NCBI RefSeq assembly: GCF_009362815.1
Contig: NZ_WHNX01000016.1
Coordinates: forward strand, 1-64,000
Reading direction: 5' to 3'
Length of the DNA: 64,000 nucleotides
DNA from: Alkalibaculum sporogenes
Lineage (GTDB): Bacteria > Bacillota > Clostridia > Eubacteriales > Alkalibacteraceae
Under the pieces are notes generated by a model that saw only the letters and a program-made list of their open reading frames with translations, was not told where the DNA came from and did not search any database. Of the stretch, positions 36,605-45,521 are shown piece by piece. The stretch's first letter is position 1. Each line of letters opens with the position of its first letter. The translations under genes and the position numbers were made by a program.

Positions 36605-36641
36605 TAACGCTCTAATTTTAAATGCATAGCAGTAAAAAATG

Positions 36642-36708
36642 AGAATTCCTTTGAATGTGAGATATTATCTCTAATGATAGTATTACTCTTAAAATTCAAA
36701 GGAGTTCT
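36642..36708. other. Long inverted repeat between RNase J and mltG
   Basis: Arms of 15 bases (36,642-36,656 and 36,694-36,708) pair fully with one T-G wobble; the 37-nt loop has its own smaller dyad. No T-run follows, so it is not a standard terminator. It could be an RNase-processing site or a small mobile-repeat scar. Confidence 0.6.
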
Positions 36709-36763
36709 ATAATATGCAAGACAAATAAGTCGTACACTACAAAATGCAAGTCGGAGGATTTCC

Positions 36764-37798
36764 ATGAATAAAAAGAAGATGATGAAGGTGGCTATAGTCA
36801 CCCTATTGTTGTTTGTTTCTATATTTATAGCATTAACGATATACTATACTGCTAGTTTAAAGCCCTTAGAAAAGAATGGTAAAGAAAAGTTGGTGGAGAT
36901 TCCATCTGGATATGGACTGAATAGTATTAGCGATCTTTTAGAAAATTCTAAAATTATAAGAAGTAGTACAATCTTCAAGGTTCGTGTTAAGTTAAAAGAC
37001 GTAGGCAATCAGTTGAAAGCAGGAAAATACTTGCTGAGTGCAAACTATTCTGTAGATGAGATTATAGATATTATTGCTCAAGGAAAAGTTGTCAATGAAA
37101 GTACTGCATTTACAATACCTGAGGGATGGAAGCTAGATCAAATTGCACAAGAATTAGAAAAACAACAACTAGTACAGGATAAAGATGATTTCATTAAAGA
37201 AGCAAGCAAAATAGAAAAGTATCAAGAAAGCTACAAATTTTTGTCTACTATAAAGGATGCTCCAGAAAGAACCTTGGAAGGATATCTATTCCCAGATACA
37301 TACTTTATTGACAAAGAAGAAAATACACAAGATATTGTTAAAAAGATGCTGGCAAGATTTGGAGAAGTCTTTACAGAAGAATACATAAATCAAGCAAAGT
37401 CAATTGATATGACAATAGATGATATTGTGATACTTTCATCTATAGTGGAGCAAGAAACAAAATACGATATAGATAGGCCTGGAGTTGCAGGAGTTTTTTA
37501 TAATCGCATAGATATAAATATGCCACTTCAATCTGATGTAACAGTATTGTATGCATTAGGAGTACACAAAGAGCAAGTATTATATAAGGACTTAGAAGTG
37601 GATTCAAGATACAATACATACAAGTATACTGGTTTGCCAGTAGGGCCAATAGGGTCATTTGGTATATCTTCTTTAAAAGCAACTTTATATCCTGAAGAAA
37701 ATGAATACTATTATTTTATAGCAAAACCGGATGGTTACTGTGTATTTAATAAAACTCTTGGAGAACATAATGTTGATGTAAACAAGTATTTACGATAG
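36764..37798 (+). CDS. mltG: Endolytic transglycosylase MltG
   Basis: Membrane-anchored lytic transglycosylase that cuts nascent glycan strands. The 344 residues have one N-terminal membrane helix (about 7-29), a LysM-like region (VEIPSGYGLNSISDLLE), and the YceG domain with the catalytic Glu in LSSIVEQETKYD, then YNRIDINMPLQSDVTV and YNTYKYTGLPVGPIGSFG. CGGAGGA precedes the ATG. Conserved position upstream of the methyltransferase and U32 genes. Confidence 0.95.
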   Translation: MNKKKMMKVAIVTLLLFVSIFIALTIYYTASLKPLEKNGKEKLVEIPSGYGLNSISDLLENSKIIRSSTIFKVRVKLKDVGNQLKAGKYLLSANYSVDEIIDIIAQGKVVNESTAFTIPEGWKLDQIAQELEKQQLVQDKDDFIKEASKIEKYQESYKFLSTIKDAPERTLEGYLFPDTYFIDKEENTQDIVKKMLARFGEVFTEEYINQAKSIDMTIDDIVILSSIVEQETKYDIDRPGVAGVFYNRIDINMPLQSDVTVLYALGVHKEQVLYKDLEVDSRYNTYKYTGLPVGPIGSFGISSLKATLYPEENEYYYFIAKPDGYCVFNKTLGEHNVDVNKYLR

Positions 37799-37861
37799 CA
37801 TATGTGATAGTATTCTATAACTCATTTATAATGATGTATCAGTAGTTAGGGGTAGAAAAAA

Positions 37862-38509
37862 TTGGGGACAATTACTCAAGATTATATTGAAAATTATATT
37901 AGAAATCTTATTATAGAAGAAGATTCATTTGTACAAAAGCTTGAACTCTATTCATTAGAGCATAATGTTCCAATCATCCATCCAGAAGTAAAGCAGTTCT
38001 TATCAGTAATTATAAAGTCCAGTGGTATTAAGTCGATATTAGAAGTTGGTACTGCCATAGGGTATTCGTCTATTGTTTTCTGCAATGCTATGAATAATGG
38101 GAAGGTAGTTACTATTGAAATAAATGAAGATATGAAATGTGAAGCATTAAAGAATATTGATCTAGCAGGTTATAATAATAATATAGAAGTTATTTTGGGA
38201 GATGCAAACCATGTTATTAAAGAAATACGTGGCCAATTTGACTGTATTTTTTTAGATGGTGCTAAAGGTCATTATATTCACTTGTTAGACACATGTTTAG
38301 AACTACTAAAACCTGGAGGAATTCTAATTTCTGACAATGTATTATTTAGAGGTATGGTAGCTAATAATGAATTAGTTAAGAGAAGGAAAATTACAATAGT
38401 TAAAAGAATGCGAAAATATCTAGAAGTTATAACAAGTCACCGACAATTAAAGACTAGTATAATACCAATTGGAGACGGGGTAGCATTAAGCTACAAGCTT
38501 AAAGATTAG
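37862..38509 (+). CDS. SAM-dependent O-methyltransferase (YrrM/TrmR-like)
   Basis: 215-residue class I methyltransferase of the catechol-OMT-like family with ILEVGTAIGYSSIVF (motif I), VVTIEINEDM, FDCIFLDGAKGHY and LLKPGGILISDNVLFRG. In B. subtilis the gene at this position, yrrM (trmR), methylates 5-hydroxyuridine in tRNA; the synteny (mltG, then this gene, then U32) supports the same role here. TTG start with AGGGG upstream. Confidence 0.88.
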   Translation: MGTITQDYIENYIRNLIIEEDSFVQKLELYSLEHNVPIIHPEVKQFLSVIIKSSGIKSILEVGTAIGYSSIVFCNAMNNGKVVTIEINEDMKCEALKNIDLAGYNNNIEVILGDANHVIKEIRGQFDCIFLDGAKGHYIHLLDTCLELLKPGGILISDNVLFRGMVANNELVKRRKITIVKRMRKYLEVITSHRQLKTSIIPIGDGVALSYKLKD

Positions 38510-38535
38510 CAATTGTTGATTGAAAGGAAGTTTCT

Positions 38536-39762
38536 ATGAGAAAGCCTGAACTACTAGCACCTGCTGGAAATATGGAAAAATTAAAGTATGCACTGCATTA
38601 CGGAGCTGATGCGGTATACCTAGCTGGAACAAGTTATGGACTTAGGGCGAAGGCAGGTAATTTTAGCATAGATGAAATGTATGAGGCTGTTAAATATGTT
38701 CACGATAGAGATAAAAAAATATACATTACTATGAATATTATACCTCATAATCAAGATTTTGAAGGTATGAAGGACTATGTAAAAATTCTCGAAGCCTTAG
38801 GTGTAGATGGAGTTATAGTAGCAGATCCAGGGATTATTATGTTAATTAAGGAAATAGCGCCAGAACTCAAAATATCTCTTAGTACCCAAGGTAATACAAC
38901 TAATTATTATAGTGCAAAGTTTTGGCACCAAATGGGCATTAATAGAATAGTATTAGCGAGAGAACTAAGTATTCAAGAAATTAAGACAATTATAGATAAT
39001 ACGCCAGATACTTTAGAAATAGAGACTTTTATTCATGGTGCTATGTGTATATCTTACTCAGGTAGATGTTTGTTAAGTAATTATATGGCAAACAGAGATG
39101 CTAATAAGGGAGATTGTGCACAACCTTGTAGGTGGAATTATAGTCTTATGGAAAAAACAAGAGAAAACGAGTATTTTCCCGTATATGAAGATGAACGTGG
39201 AACGTATGTGTTTAATTCAAAAGATTTATGTTTAATCGAGAATATCCCAGAGCTTATAAAAGTAGGAGTAAATAGTTTTAAAATAGAAGGTAGGATGAAA
39301 AGCGTTTTTTACGTTGCTACAGTAGTAAGAGCTTATAGAAAATCAATAGATGAGTATTTAAAATGCCCTCAAAAATATGTATTTAATACAAGTAATTTAG
39401 ATGAATTAAAAAAAGTAAGTCATAGAGAATATACAAGTGGATTTGCACTTAATAAACCAACTCAAGAAGATCAAAATTATACCTCTAGCACATATGTAAG
39501 AGAGTATGACTTCGTTGGTATAGTATTAGATTATAATGTAGAAACTCAAATTGCCACAATTGAGCAAAGAAATAAGATCGAAATTAATGATACTATAGAA
39601 ATCATGAGACCAAATGAGGATTTTATAGAACAAAAAGTACTACAAATGTGGAATGAAGAAGATCAACTACTAGAGTCGACACCACATCCTAAGATGATTT
39701 TTAGAATGAAAATGAATAGTAAAGTTGAACCAATGGACTTACTTAGAAAAGCATTAAAGTGA
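38536..39762 (+). CDS. U32 family peptidase (YrrO/TrhP-like)
   Basis: 408 residues, with PELLAPAGNMEKLKYALHYGADAVYLAG at the N-terminus, the signature ELSIQEIKTI, and the Fe-S-type cysteine set in GAMCISYSGRCLLSNYM and GDCAQPCRW. Homologues next to yrrM (YrrN/YrrO, E. coli TrhP) work in prephenate-dependent 5-hydroxyuridine formation on tRNA, so this gene and the upstream methyltransferase probably form one pathway. AAAGGAAG precedes the ATG. Confidence 0.9.
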   Translation: MRKPELLAPAGNMEKLKYALHYGADAVYLAGTSYGLRAKAGNFSIDEMYEAVKYVHDRDKKIYITMNIIPHNQDFEGMKDYVKILEALGVDGVIVADPGIIMLIKEIAPELKISLSTQGNTTNYYSAKFWHQMGINRIVLARELSIQEIKTIIDNTPDTLEIETFIHGAMCISYSGRCLLSNYMANRDANKGDCAQPCRWNYSLMEKTRENEYFPVYEDERGTYVFNSKDLCLIENIPELIKVGVNSFKIEGRMKSVFYVATVVRAYRKSIDEYLKCPQKYVFNTSNLDELKKVSHREYTSGFALNKPTQEDQNYTSSTYVREYDFVGIVLDYNVETQIATIEQRNKIEINDTIEIMRPNEDFIEQKVLQMWNEEDQLLESTPHPKMIFRMKMNSKVEPMDLLRKALK

Positions 39763-39855
39763 TAGATAAATTTCATAACTGAATCTTAATTATATTTTGT
39801 ATATTCTCCCTTTATATGGTTTACACTAGAAATATTATATAGAGGGAGTTTTTTT

Positions 39856-41325
39856 ATGCGGAAAAAGAGAATAGTATTTGTATCGATGATGTTCTTAGTT
39901 GCATTTTTTTCTATATCATTACGTACAGGATATCTATTAGTAAATGATAATAAAGTAAGTATTGATAGAATAACAAATCAAGTAAGTAGTAATAGTTTTC
40001 TGTACTACCCACGAGGAGAAATCACAGATCGCAATGGAATTATTTTAAGTGGCAAGGTTGTAGATAAAGAACTACCTATTAAAGATTACAATGCTATAAT
40101 AGCTAAAGATGTTATCGGTCATTTGAGTACTGATGAAGGAAATACCACATCAAAGGGAATCAAGGGAGTTTCAGGACTACAGCAACTTTATGACACAGAG
40201 CTTAATGGTGGTATACCTATCAAAATAGCTATGTATAGTGATGCTAAAGGTGAAAATATTTTCGGTGAAAGTGCATTGGTATATGGAGATCACTTAAATG
40301 AAGGATCATCATTAGTAACCACATTAGACTATCACATTCAAAATCTAGTAGAAACTGAAATTTCAAGTATAAATAAACAAAAAGGTTACCCTGGAATAGC
40401 TGTAGTTGTTAGCGATGTAGCTAGTGGTGATATACTAGCTATGGCTTCTAATGGTGATGAGACTAATAAATCACTCTTATCATTTCAACCAGGTTCAGTT
40501 TTTAAAACTCTAGTAATTGCTAAAGCGTTAGAGGACGAAAAAATCGATATAGATACAATGTTTAAGTGTAATGGTCATATAGATATAGATGGCACTACGA
40601 AACATTGTAGTAAGTCTGAAGGTCATGGTGAGATAAGTTTGAAAGATGCATTTGCACAATCATGTAATATAGTTGCTTATGAAGTAGCGATGATGTTGAA
40701 TCAAGAAGATGATAATGAAAATATTATATATAATGATGTATTGAATTTAGCGAAGGAATTTGGGTTTCAAGATGATACTGTAAAAAGCATGAAAGAGTTT
40801 CCCATTAGCTATGACTATTCTTATCCAAGTATACCTACGAGATTATATAATAAAATGGATGTTTTTAATTTAGCTTTAGGACAAGGTAAAGTTATGGCAT
40901 CTCCCCTTACTATGACAAAGATCTTAGCCACTATTGCTAATGATGGAACATTGATAGAGCCACGTATTGTTTTAAGTCAAACTCATCCGTTAGGAGACCA
41001 AATTATATATGAAACAGATAGAAAACAAATATTTTCTAAAGAAGTAAATGATAAATTAAAAATCTTATTAGAAGAAGTATGTAAAACAGGTACGGGAGAA
41101 GAAAATTCATTAATTGATCTAGGTGGATTAGCAGGTAAAAGCGGTACTGCCCAGCATATATCTGATAGAGAAAATCATGGTTGGTTTGCTGGATATTTCC
41201 CTGCTAATGAACCTAAGTATGCCATGACAGTACTTGTAGAAGAAGGTGGCACTTCATCAGATACGGCCTTACCTATATTTGATAAAATAGCTGTTGAAAT
41301 TCTCAAATTGTATCCAGAAAATTAA
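39856..41325 (+). CDS. Penicillin-binding protein (transpeptidase, PbpI-like)
   Basis: 489 residues with an N-terminal membrane anchor (5-27), a short non-catalytic domain with PRGEITDRNGIIL, and a transpeptidase domain. The active Ser is in PGSVFKTL (SxxK), SxN in AQSCNIV, and KSGT in AGKSGTAQ. It has no PASTA repeats. Its place after the U32 gene matches B. subtilis pbpI (yrrR), a septum- and sporulation-linked PBP. A small hairpin-like GGGAGTTTTTTT precedes the ATG and also serves as ribosome site. Confidence 0.88.
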   Translation: MRKKRIVFVSMMFLVAFFSISLRTGYLLVNDNKVSIDRITNQVSSNSFLYYPRGEITDRNGIILSGKVVDKELPIKDYNAIIAKDVIGHLSTDEGNTTSKGIKGVSGLQQLYDTELNGGIPIKIAMYSDAKGENIFGESALVYGDHLNEGSSLVTTLDYHIQNLVETEISSINKQKGYPGIAVVVSDVASGDILAMASNGDETNKSLLSFQPGSVFKTLVIAKALEDEKIDIDTMFKCNGHIDIDGTTKHCSKSEGHGEISLKDAFAQSCNIVAYEVAMMLNQEDDNENIIYNDVLNLAKEFGFQDDTVKSMKEFPISYDYSYPSIPTRLYNKMDVFNLALGQGKVMASPLTMTKILATIANDGTLIEPRIVLSQTHPLGDQIIYETDRKQIFSKEVNDKLKILLEEVCKTGTGEENSLIDLGGLAGKSGTAQHISDRENHGWFAGYFPANEPKYAMTVLVEEGGTSSDTALPIFDKIAVEILKLYPEN

Positions 41326-41455
41326 TTATACAATAAAAGTATTAATAAACAGAATAAATTCATTTGCGAAAATCCAATGAAAAAACAAATATAAAGCACA
41401 AAAACACTTTTAGATGCATATACATTTAAAACAATAGATACTGGAGGTGTTTTTT

Positions 41456-42166
41456 GTGCTTGGTACTTCTTTATTAGGAATTGCCGCCTTACTAAAAAAT
41501 ATTTACTTTCTGTTAGGATATCTTACTGGCAATTCATTTCCTAATCCATTAAGTAGAGAAGACGAACAAAAATACTTAAACTTATACAAAAATGGGGATC
41601 AAAAGGCAAAAAACATACTAATAGAGCATAACCTACGATTAGTTGCTCATATAGTAAAAAAATACTCTTACTCCTCATTGGATACAGAAGATTTGATTTC
41701 AATAGGCACTATTGGTCTAATAAAAGCCATATCTACATTTAAAGCAGATAAGGGAACTAAACTAGCTACTTATGCTTCAAAATGTATAGATAATGAAATA
41801 CTAATGTTTATTAGATCAGAACAAAAAACGAGAAATGATGTCTCACTATACGATCCTATTGGAATTGATAAAGAAGGTAATAAGATTTCCCTAATGGATA
41901 TATTAGGAACAGAGGGAGATACAGTATACGATAACGTGTTGTTAAAAATACAGGCGGGGAGATTACAACAGTTAATGGACAAAGTTCTTCATATAAGAGA
42001 AAAAGAAATTATCATCTTAAGGTATGGGTTAGACAATCACGATAGGAGGACACAAAAACAAATTGCAGACGATATGGGAATATCACGTTCATACGTATCT
42101 AGGATAGAAAAAAAAGCAGTTCAAAAATTAGCTCAAGAGTTCTCGAAAAAATATGTTGAACGATAG
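41456..42166 (+). CDS. sigK: Sporulation sigma factor SigK (pro-sigma-K)
   Basis: Late mother-cell sigma factor (236 residues). After a hydrophobic pro-sequence (about residues 1-20, LGTSLLGIAALLKNIYFLLGYLTG) comes NSFPNPLSREDEQKYL, then region 2 (NLRLVAHIVKKYSYSSLDTEDLISIGTIGLIKAI) and region 4 (REKEIIILRYGL, then GISRSYVSRIEKKAVQKL). The pro-sequence implies processing by SpoIVFB, unlike C. difficile, which lacks it. The frame is intact with no inserted skin element. GTG at 41,456 is 7 nt after GGAGGT. Confidence 0.93.
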   Translation: MLGTSLLGIAALLKNIYFLLGYLTGNSFPNPLSREDEQKYLNLYKNGDQKAKNILIEHNLRLVAHIVKKYSYSSLDTEDLISIGTIGLIKAISTFKADKGTKLATYASKCIDNEILMFIRSEQKTRNDVSLYDPIGIDKEGNKISLMDILGTEGDTVYDNVLLKIQAGRLQQLMDKVLHIREKEIIILRYGLDNHDRRTQKQIADDMGISRSYVSRIEKKAVQKLAQEFSKKYVER

Positions 42167-42195
42167 GAACTGGTATAACCAGTTCCTTATTTTTT
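42165..42195 (+). terminator. Intrinsic terminator of sigK
   Basis: AGGAACTGGT pairs with ACCAGTTCCT (10 bp, 3-nt loop), followed by TATTTTTTC. It overlaps the sigK stop codon. Confidence 0.93.
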
Positions 42196-42298
42196 CGTAG
42201 AACAAGCACCAATGATCAAAGCAGTGTAGTTAGTGGTGAAATTTGCAGCAAATTAAAGTAGGCAATAGGTCTACTATTGCAATCTATGATATAATATT
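42196..42298 (+). repeat. Degenerate structured-repeat copy with extended -10 element
   Basis: AAGCACCAATGATCAA at about 42,202-42,217 matches the array core AAGTGCCAACGACCGA with transitions only (five differences in 16). AAATTTGCAGCAAATT follows, the equivalent of the unit junction. Then AAAGTAGG, a hairpin GCAATAG/CTATTGC, and TATGATATAAT ending at 42,295. The last part is a TGnTATAAT extended -10 and recurs after the third full unit at 42,686-42,696, so the end of the element appears duplicated. Confidence 0.6.
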
Positions 42299-42303
42299 CG
42301 AAT

Positions 42304-42646
42304 CAGCAGATTGGCTCGCAGAATTCATATAATTTTCTGTGCTTGCACAAGAAAATAGTATGAATTCTATGAGCAAGTGCCAACGACCGAAGCAGCAAGG
42401 CTGCTGAGGTAAAATCTGCAGCAGATTGGCTCGCAGAATTCATATAATTTTCTGTGCTTGCACAAGAAAATAGTATGAATTCTATGAGCAAGTGCCAACG
42501 ACCGAAGCAGCAAGGCTGCTGAGGTAAAATCTGCAGCAGATTGTTCGCAGAAGTCATATGGTTTTCCGTGCTTGCACGAGAAAAACAAATGACTTCTATG
42601 AACGAGTGCCAACGACTGAGACCGCAAAGCGGTCGAAGTAATCTGC
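42304..42646 (+). repeat. Tandem array of three structured units (115 bp each), three-way-junction fold
   Basis: Units 42,304-42,418 and 42,419-42,533 are identical; the third, 42,534-42,646, is diverged. Each unit can fold with P1 GCAGATT/AATCTGC; P2, a long hairpin of GCTC/GAGC, AGAATTCAT/ATGAATTCT and TGTGC/GCACA; a single-stranded core AAGTGCCAACGACCGA; P3 AGCAGC-AAG-GCTGCT; and GAGGTAA closing to P1. In unit three the stems become GTTC/GAAC, AGAAGTCAT/ATGACTTCT, CGTGC/GCACG and GACCGC/GCGGTC: paired changes that keep every stem, while core and P1 stay constant. No coding frame fits. Antisense open frames here merely mirror the repeats. Confidence 0.88.
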
Positions 42647-42679
42647 GTAGGATAAAGTAGACTGCTAAGTGCGACTACT

Positions 42680-42700
42680 CAAATATATGATATAATATAA
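42680..42700 (+). promoter_or_regulatory. Extended -10 promoter upstream of pilB
   Basis: TGATATAAT ends at 42,696, a TGnTATAAT element; no good -35 is seen 17 bases upstream. The flank AAAGTAG...CTAC...TATGATATAATAT repeats the sequence at 42,256-42,298. Initiation would be about 40 bases ahead of the pilB start. Confidence 0.55.
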
Positions 42701-42742
42701 CCAGTTAAGTAACATTTATTAATGTTACGGATAGGAGAATAC

Positions 42743-44425
42743 ATGAGAAACTCTAAGAGAATTGGTGATTTATTAATAACTAGTAATAAGATTAATCAAG
42801 AACAATTATCTAAGGCTATTTCAATTCAAGCAGTGTCTAAAAAAAAGATAGGTGAAATACTCTTAGAACAAGGTTACATTGAGGAAGAAGATATTATAGA
42901 AACTCTACAAAGGCAAATAGGAATTCAACGTGTAGATTTTGATAATGTTTACGTAGATAAAGATGCAGTTAAGTCACTACCATACATATTGGCAAAAAAA
43001 CACATAACTGTACCTCTATATTATGATAATAGGGCTAATTTAGTAGTGGCTATTAATGACCCACTAGATATTATTGCTCTTGATAATTTAAAGTTGGTCA
43101 CCAAAAAAAATATTATTCCATTAATAGCTACCAAAAATGAAATCATTCATCTTATAGAAAAATTTTATAATTCTGATGATGCTGAGAAAGCAGTAGAAGA
43201 ATTTAACAAATCTCAAACAAGTATAGAAATTGAAGACAAAGAGAACCAAGATGAAATAAGCAATGCGCCAGTAGTTAGGTTAGTAAATAATATAATAGAA
43301 ACTGGAGTTCGAGATGGCGCAAGTGATATCCATATAGAACCTTTTGAAGAAAGAATAAGAGTTCGTATGAGAGTTGATGGCAGACTTGTTGAAATGATGA
43401 AACTAGATATAAGAACTCATAATGCTATCGTAAGTAGAATTAAAATTTTAAGTGACTTGAATATTGCAGAGAGAAGACTTCCACAAGATGGCGCAGTTTT
43501 AATGAAAGTTGAAAATAGGGACATTGACTTCCGTGTATCAATACTACCTACAATTTATGGAGAAAAAGTAGTTATTCGTATATTAGATAAAGGAAAATTC
43601 AAATTAGATATAAGAGAATTAGGATTTACAGATTATGAGATGAATAGGGTCAAAGAATTCATAGCTGCTCCACATGGTATTATTTTAATCACAGGACCTA
43701 CTGGAAGTGGTAAAACTACTACTCTTTATACTATTTTAAAAGAATTAAATAAAATGCAGGATAATATAATTACCGTTGAAAATCCAGTAGAATTAAAACT
43801 AGATGGAATCAACCAAGTTCAAGTAAATGCTAAAACAGGACTTACATTCTTATCAGGTTTGAGATCTATATTAAGACAAGATCCAGATGTTATTATGATA
43901 GGTGAAATTAGAGATGTTGAAACATCTGAAATAGCTATAAGAGCTGCGATTACAGGACATTTAGTACTCAGTACAATACATACTAATGATGCTGTGTCAA
44001 CGATCAATCGTTTACTAGATATGGGCATAGCTCCATACTTAGTGTCCTCTTCTATATTAGGTATCATTTCCCAAAGGCTAGTGAGGCAATTATGTCCAAA
44101 ATGCAAATCCAGCTACTTAGGAACAATAGAAGAAAAAGAAATTTTAGGCATACCCCTAGACGATGAGATAATTTTGTACAAGCCAAAAGGTTGTGCGATT
44201 TGCAGTAATGTGGGATATAAAGGGCGAATAGGTGTCCACGAAGTGGTAAAAATAAACAAAGAGTTAAGAGAAGGAATTATGCAAGGTTTAAGTTATGATC
44301 GACTAAATCAAATTGCAAGGAAGAGTGGAATGGTATCACTATTAGAAAATTCAAAAGAATTAATACTTAAAGGGAGTACTACTATAGAAGAAATATTAGA
44401 GATTGCATTCTTAAGTGAATCATAA
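42743..44425 (+). CDS. pilB: Type IV pilus assembly ATPase PilB
   Basis: Pilus-extension motor. The protein (560 residues) has the N-terminal MshEN/T2SSE_N domain (RIGDLLITSNKINQEQL, then YIEEEDIIETLQRQIGI) and the catalytic domain with Walker A LITGPTGSGKTTTLY, the Asp box, Walker B QDPDVIMIGEIRDVET, the His box GHLVLSTIHTND, and the zinc-type cysteines in QLCPKCK and CAICSNVGYKG. I prefer the ATG at 42,743, spaced 5 nt from AGGAG, to the one at 42,722. Confidence 0.93.
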   Translation: MRNSKRIGDLLITSNKINQEQLSKAISIQAVSKKKIGEILLEQGYIEEEDIIETLQRQIGIQRVDFDNVYVDKDAVKSLPYILAKKHITVPLYYDNRANLVVAINDPLDIIALDNLKLVTKKNIIPLIATKNEIIHLIEKFYNSDDAEKAVEEFNKSQTSIEIEDKENQDEISNAPVVRLVNNIIETGVRDGASDIHIEPFEERIRVRMRVDGRLVEMMKLDIRTHNAIVSRIKILSDLNIAERRLPQDGAVLMKVENRDIDFRVSILPTIYGEKVVIRILDKGKFKLDIRELGFTDYEMNRVKEFIAAPHGIILITGPTGSGKTTTLYTILKELNKMQDNIITVENPVELKLDGINQVQVNAKTGLTFLSGLRSILRQDPDVIMIGEIRDVETSEIAIRAAITGHLVLSTIHTNDAVSTINRLLDMGIAPYLVSSSILGIISQRLVRQLCPKCKSSYLGTIEEKEILGIPLDDEIILYKPKGCAICSNVGYKGRIGVHEVVKINKELREGIMQGLSYDRLNQIARKSGMVSLLENSKELILKGSTTIEEILEIAFLSES

Positions 44426-44450
44426 AAATAATAGTGAAAGGATGTTAGAG

Positions 44451-45512
44451 TTGAAAGAAAATTTATTTGCCCTTCTTGAAGAAACTACAAAAAGAGGTGC
44501 CTCTGATTTACATATTACTGTAGGAGTACCTCCTATAATACGAGTTAATGGAAATTTAGAAGCTTTATCAGATGAAAACTATTCTGTAGAGGATACAAAG
44601 GCAGTAGTAAGTTCTATAATGAGCAAAGACCAATTAAAAACTTTAGATGAGAAAGGTCAAGTTGATTATTCATATTCCATTCATGGGAAAGGAAGATTTA
44701 GAGTAAATGCATATAAGCAAAGAGGTAGTTACTCTATGGCATGTAGGTTAGTAGGATCAGAAATACCTTCATTACAAGAGTTGCATTTGCCGAATATTAT
44801 TCATAGTCTAACACAAATAAGTAAAGGTTTAGTTCTTATTACAGGGCCTACAGGAAGTGGCAAGACGACTACTCTTGCTTCCATGATAGATATTATAAAT
44901 CATGAAAGAAGTTGCCATATACTTACGTTAGAAGACCCCATTGAGTATCTTCATAAACACAATAAAAGTATGGTTAATCAAAGGGAGATAGGATATGACA
45001 CTATGGATTATGGAGCTGGTCTTCGGGCGGCACTTAGACAGGATCCAGATGTAATCCTAATAGGAGAGATGAGGGACCTAGAAACAATATCCATTGCATT
45101 AACTGCTGCAGAAACAGGGCATTTAGTCTTTTCTACTCTTCATACTGTAGGGAGCGCTAAGACTATTGATAGAATTATAGATGTTTTTCCACCTCATCAA
45201 CAGCAACAAGTACGAGTACAATTATCTACTGTATTACAAGGAGTCATATCACAACAACTGATTCCAAGACAAGATCAAAAAGGTCGTATAGTGGCTCTAG
45301 AAGTAATGCTTGCAAATCCAGCCATTAGAAATTTAATAAGAGAAGGTAAAACCCATCAAATAAATTCTATTATTCAGATGAGCAGTAAGCTAGGTATGAC
45401 ATCTATGGATTCATCTTTAACAGAGTTACTAAGTTTAGGTAAAATATCTAAGGAAAATGCACTTTTTTATAGTTTGGATCAAGAAATTATGAGAAATAAA
45501 TTAGCATGGTAG
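44451..45512 (+). CDS. pilT: Twitching motility (pilus retraction) ATPase PilT
   Basis: 353 residues with GASDLHITVGVPPIIRVNG, the Walker A ITGPTGSGKTTTLASM, Walker B QDPDVILIGEMRDLET, GHLVFSTLHTVG and the PilT-specific C-terminal region starting AIRNLIREGKTHQI. The chosen TTG start has AAAGGA 8 nt upstream; a longer frame opens with GTG at 44,415, inside the pilB end. Together with PilB it implies retractile pili and perhaps twitching or DNA uptake. Confidence 0.92.
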   Translation: MKENLFALLEETTKRGASDLHITVGVPPIIRVNGNLEALSDENYSVEDTKAVVSSIMSKDQLKTLDEKGQVDYSYSIHGKGRFRVNAYKQRGSYSMACRLVGSEIPSLQELHLPNIIHSLTQISKGLVLITGPTGSGKTTTLASMIDIINHERSCHILTLEDPIEYLHKHNKSMVNQREIGYDTMDYGAGLRAALRQDPDVILIGEMRDLETISIALTAAETGHLVFSTLHTVGSAKTIDRIIDVFPPHQQQQVRVQLSTVLQGVISQQLIPRQDQKGRIVALEVMLANPAIRNLIREGKTHQINSIIQMSSKLGMTSMDSSLTELLSLGKISKENALFYSLDQEIMRNKLAW

Positions 45513-45521
45513 AGAGGTGGA

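Noticed and set aside
42303-42627. Antisense open frames of about 85 codons over the repeat array
   Set aside because: They repeat themselves with the 115-bp period (115 is not a multiple of three, so reading frame rotates) and have no start signals; they are shadows of the repeats.
42304-42646. CRISPR array
   Set aside because: Repeats are 115 bp, directly abutting, with no spacers and no cas genes nearby.
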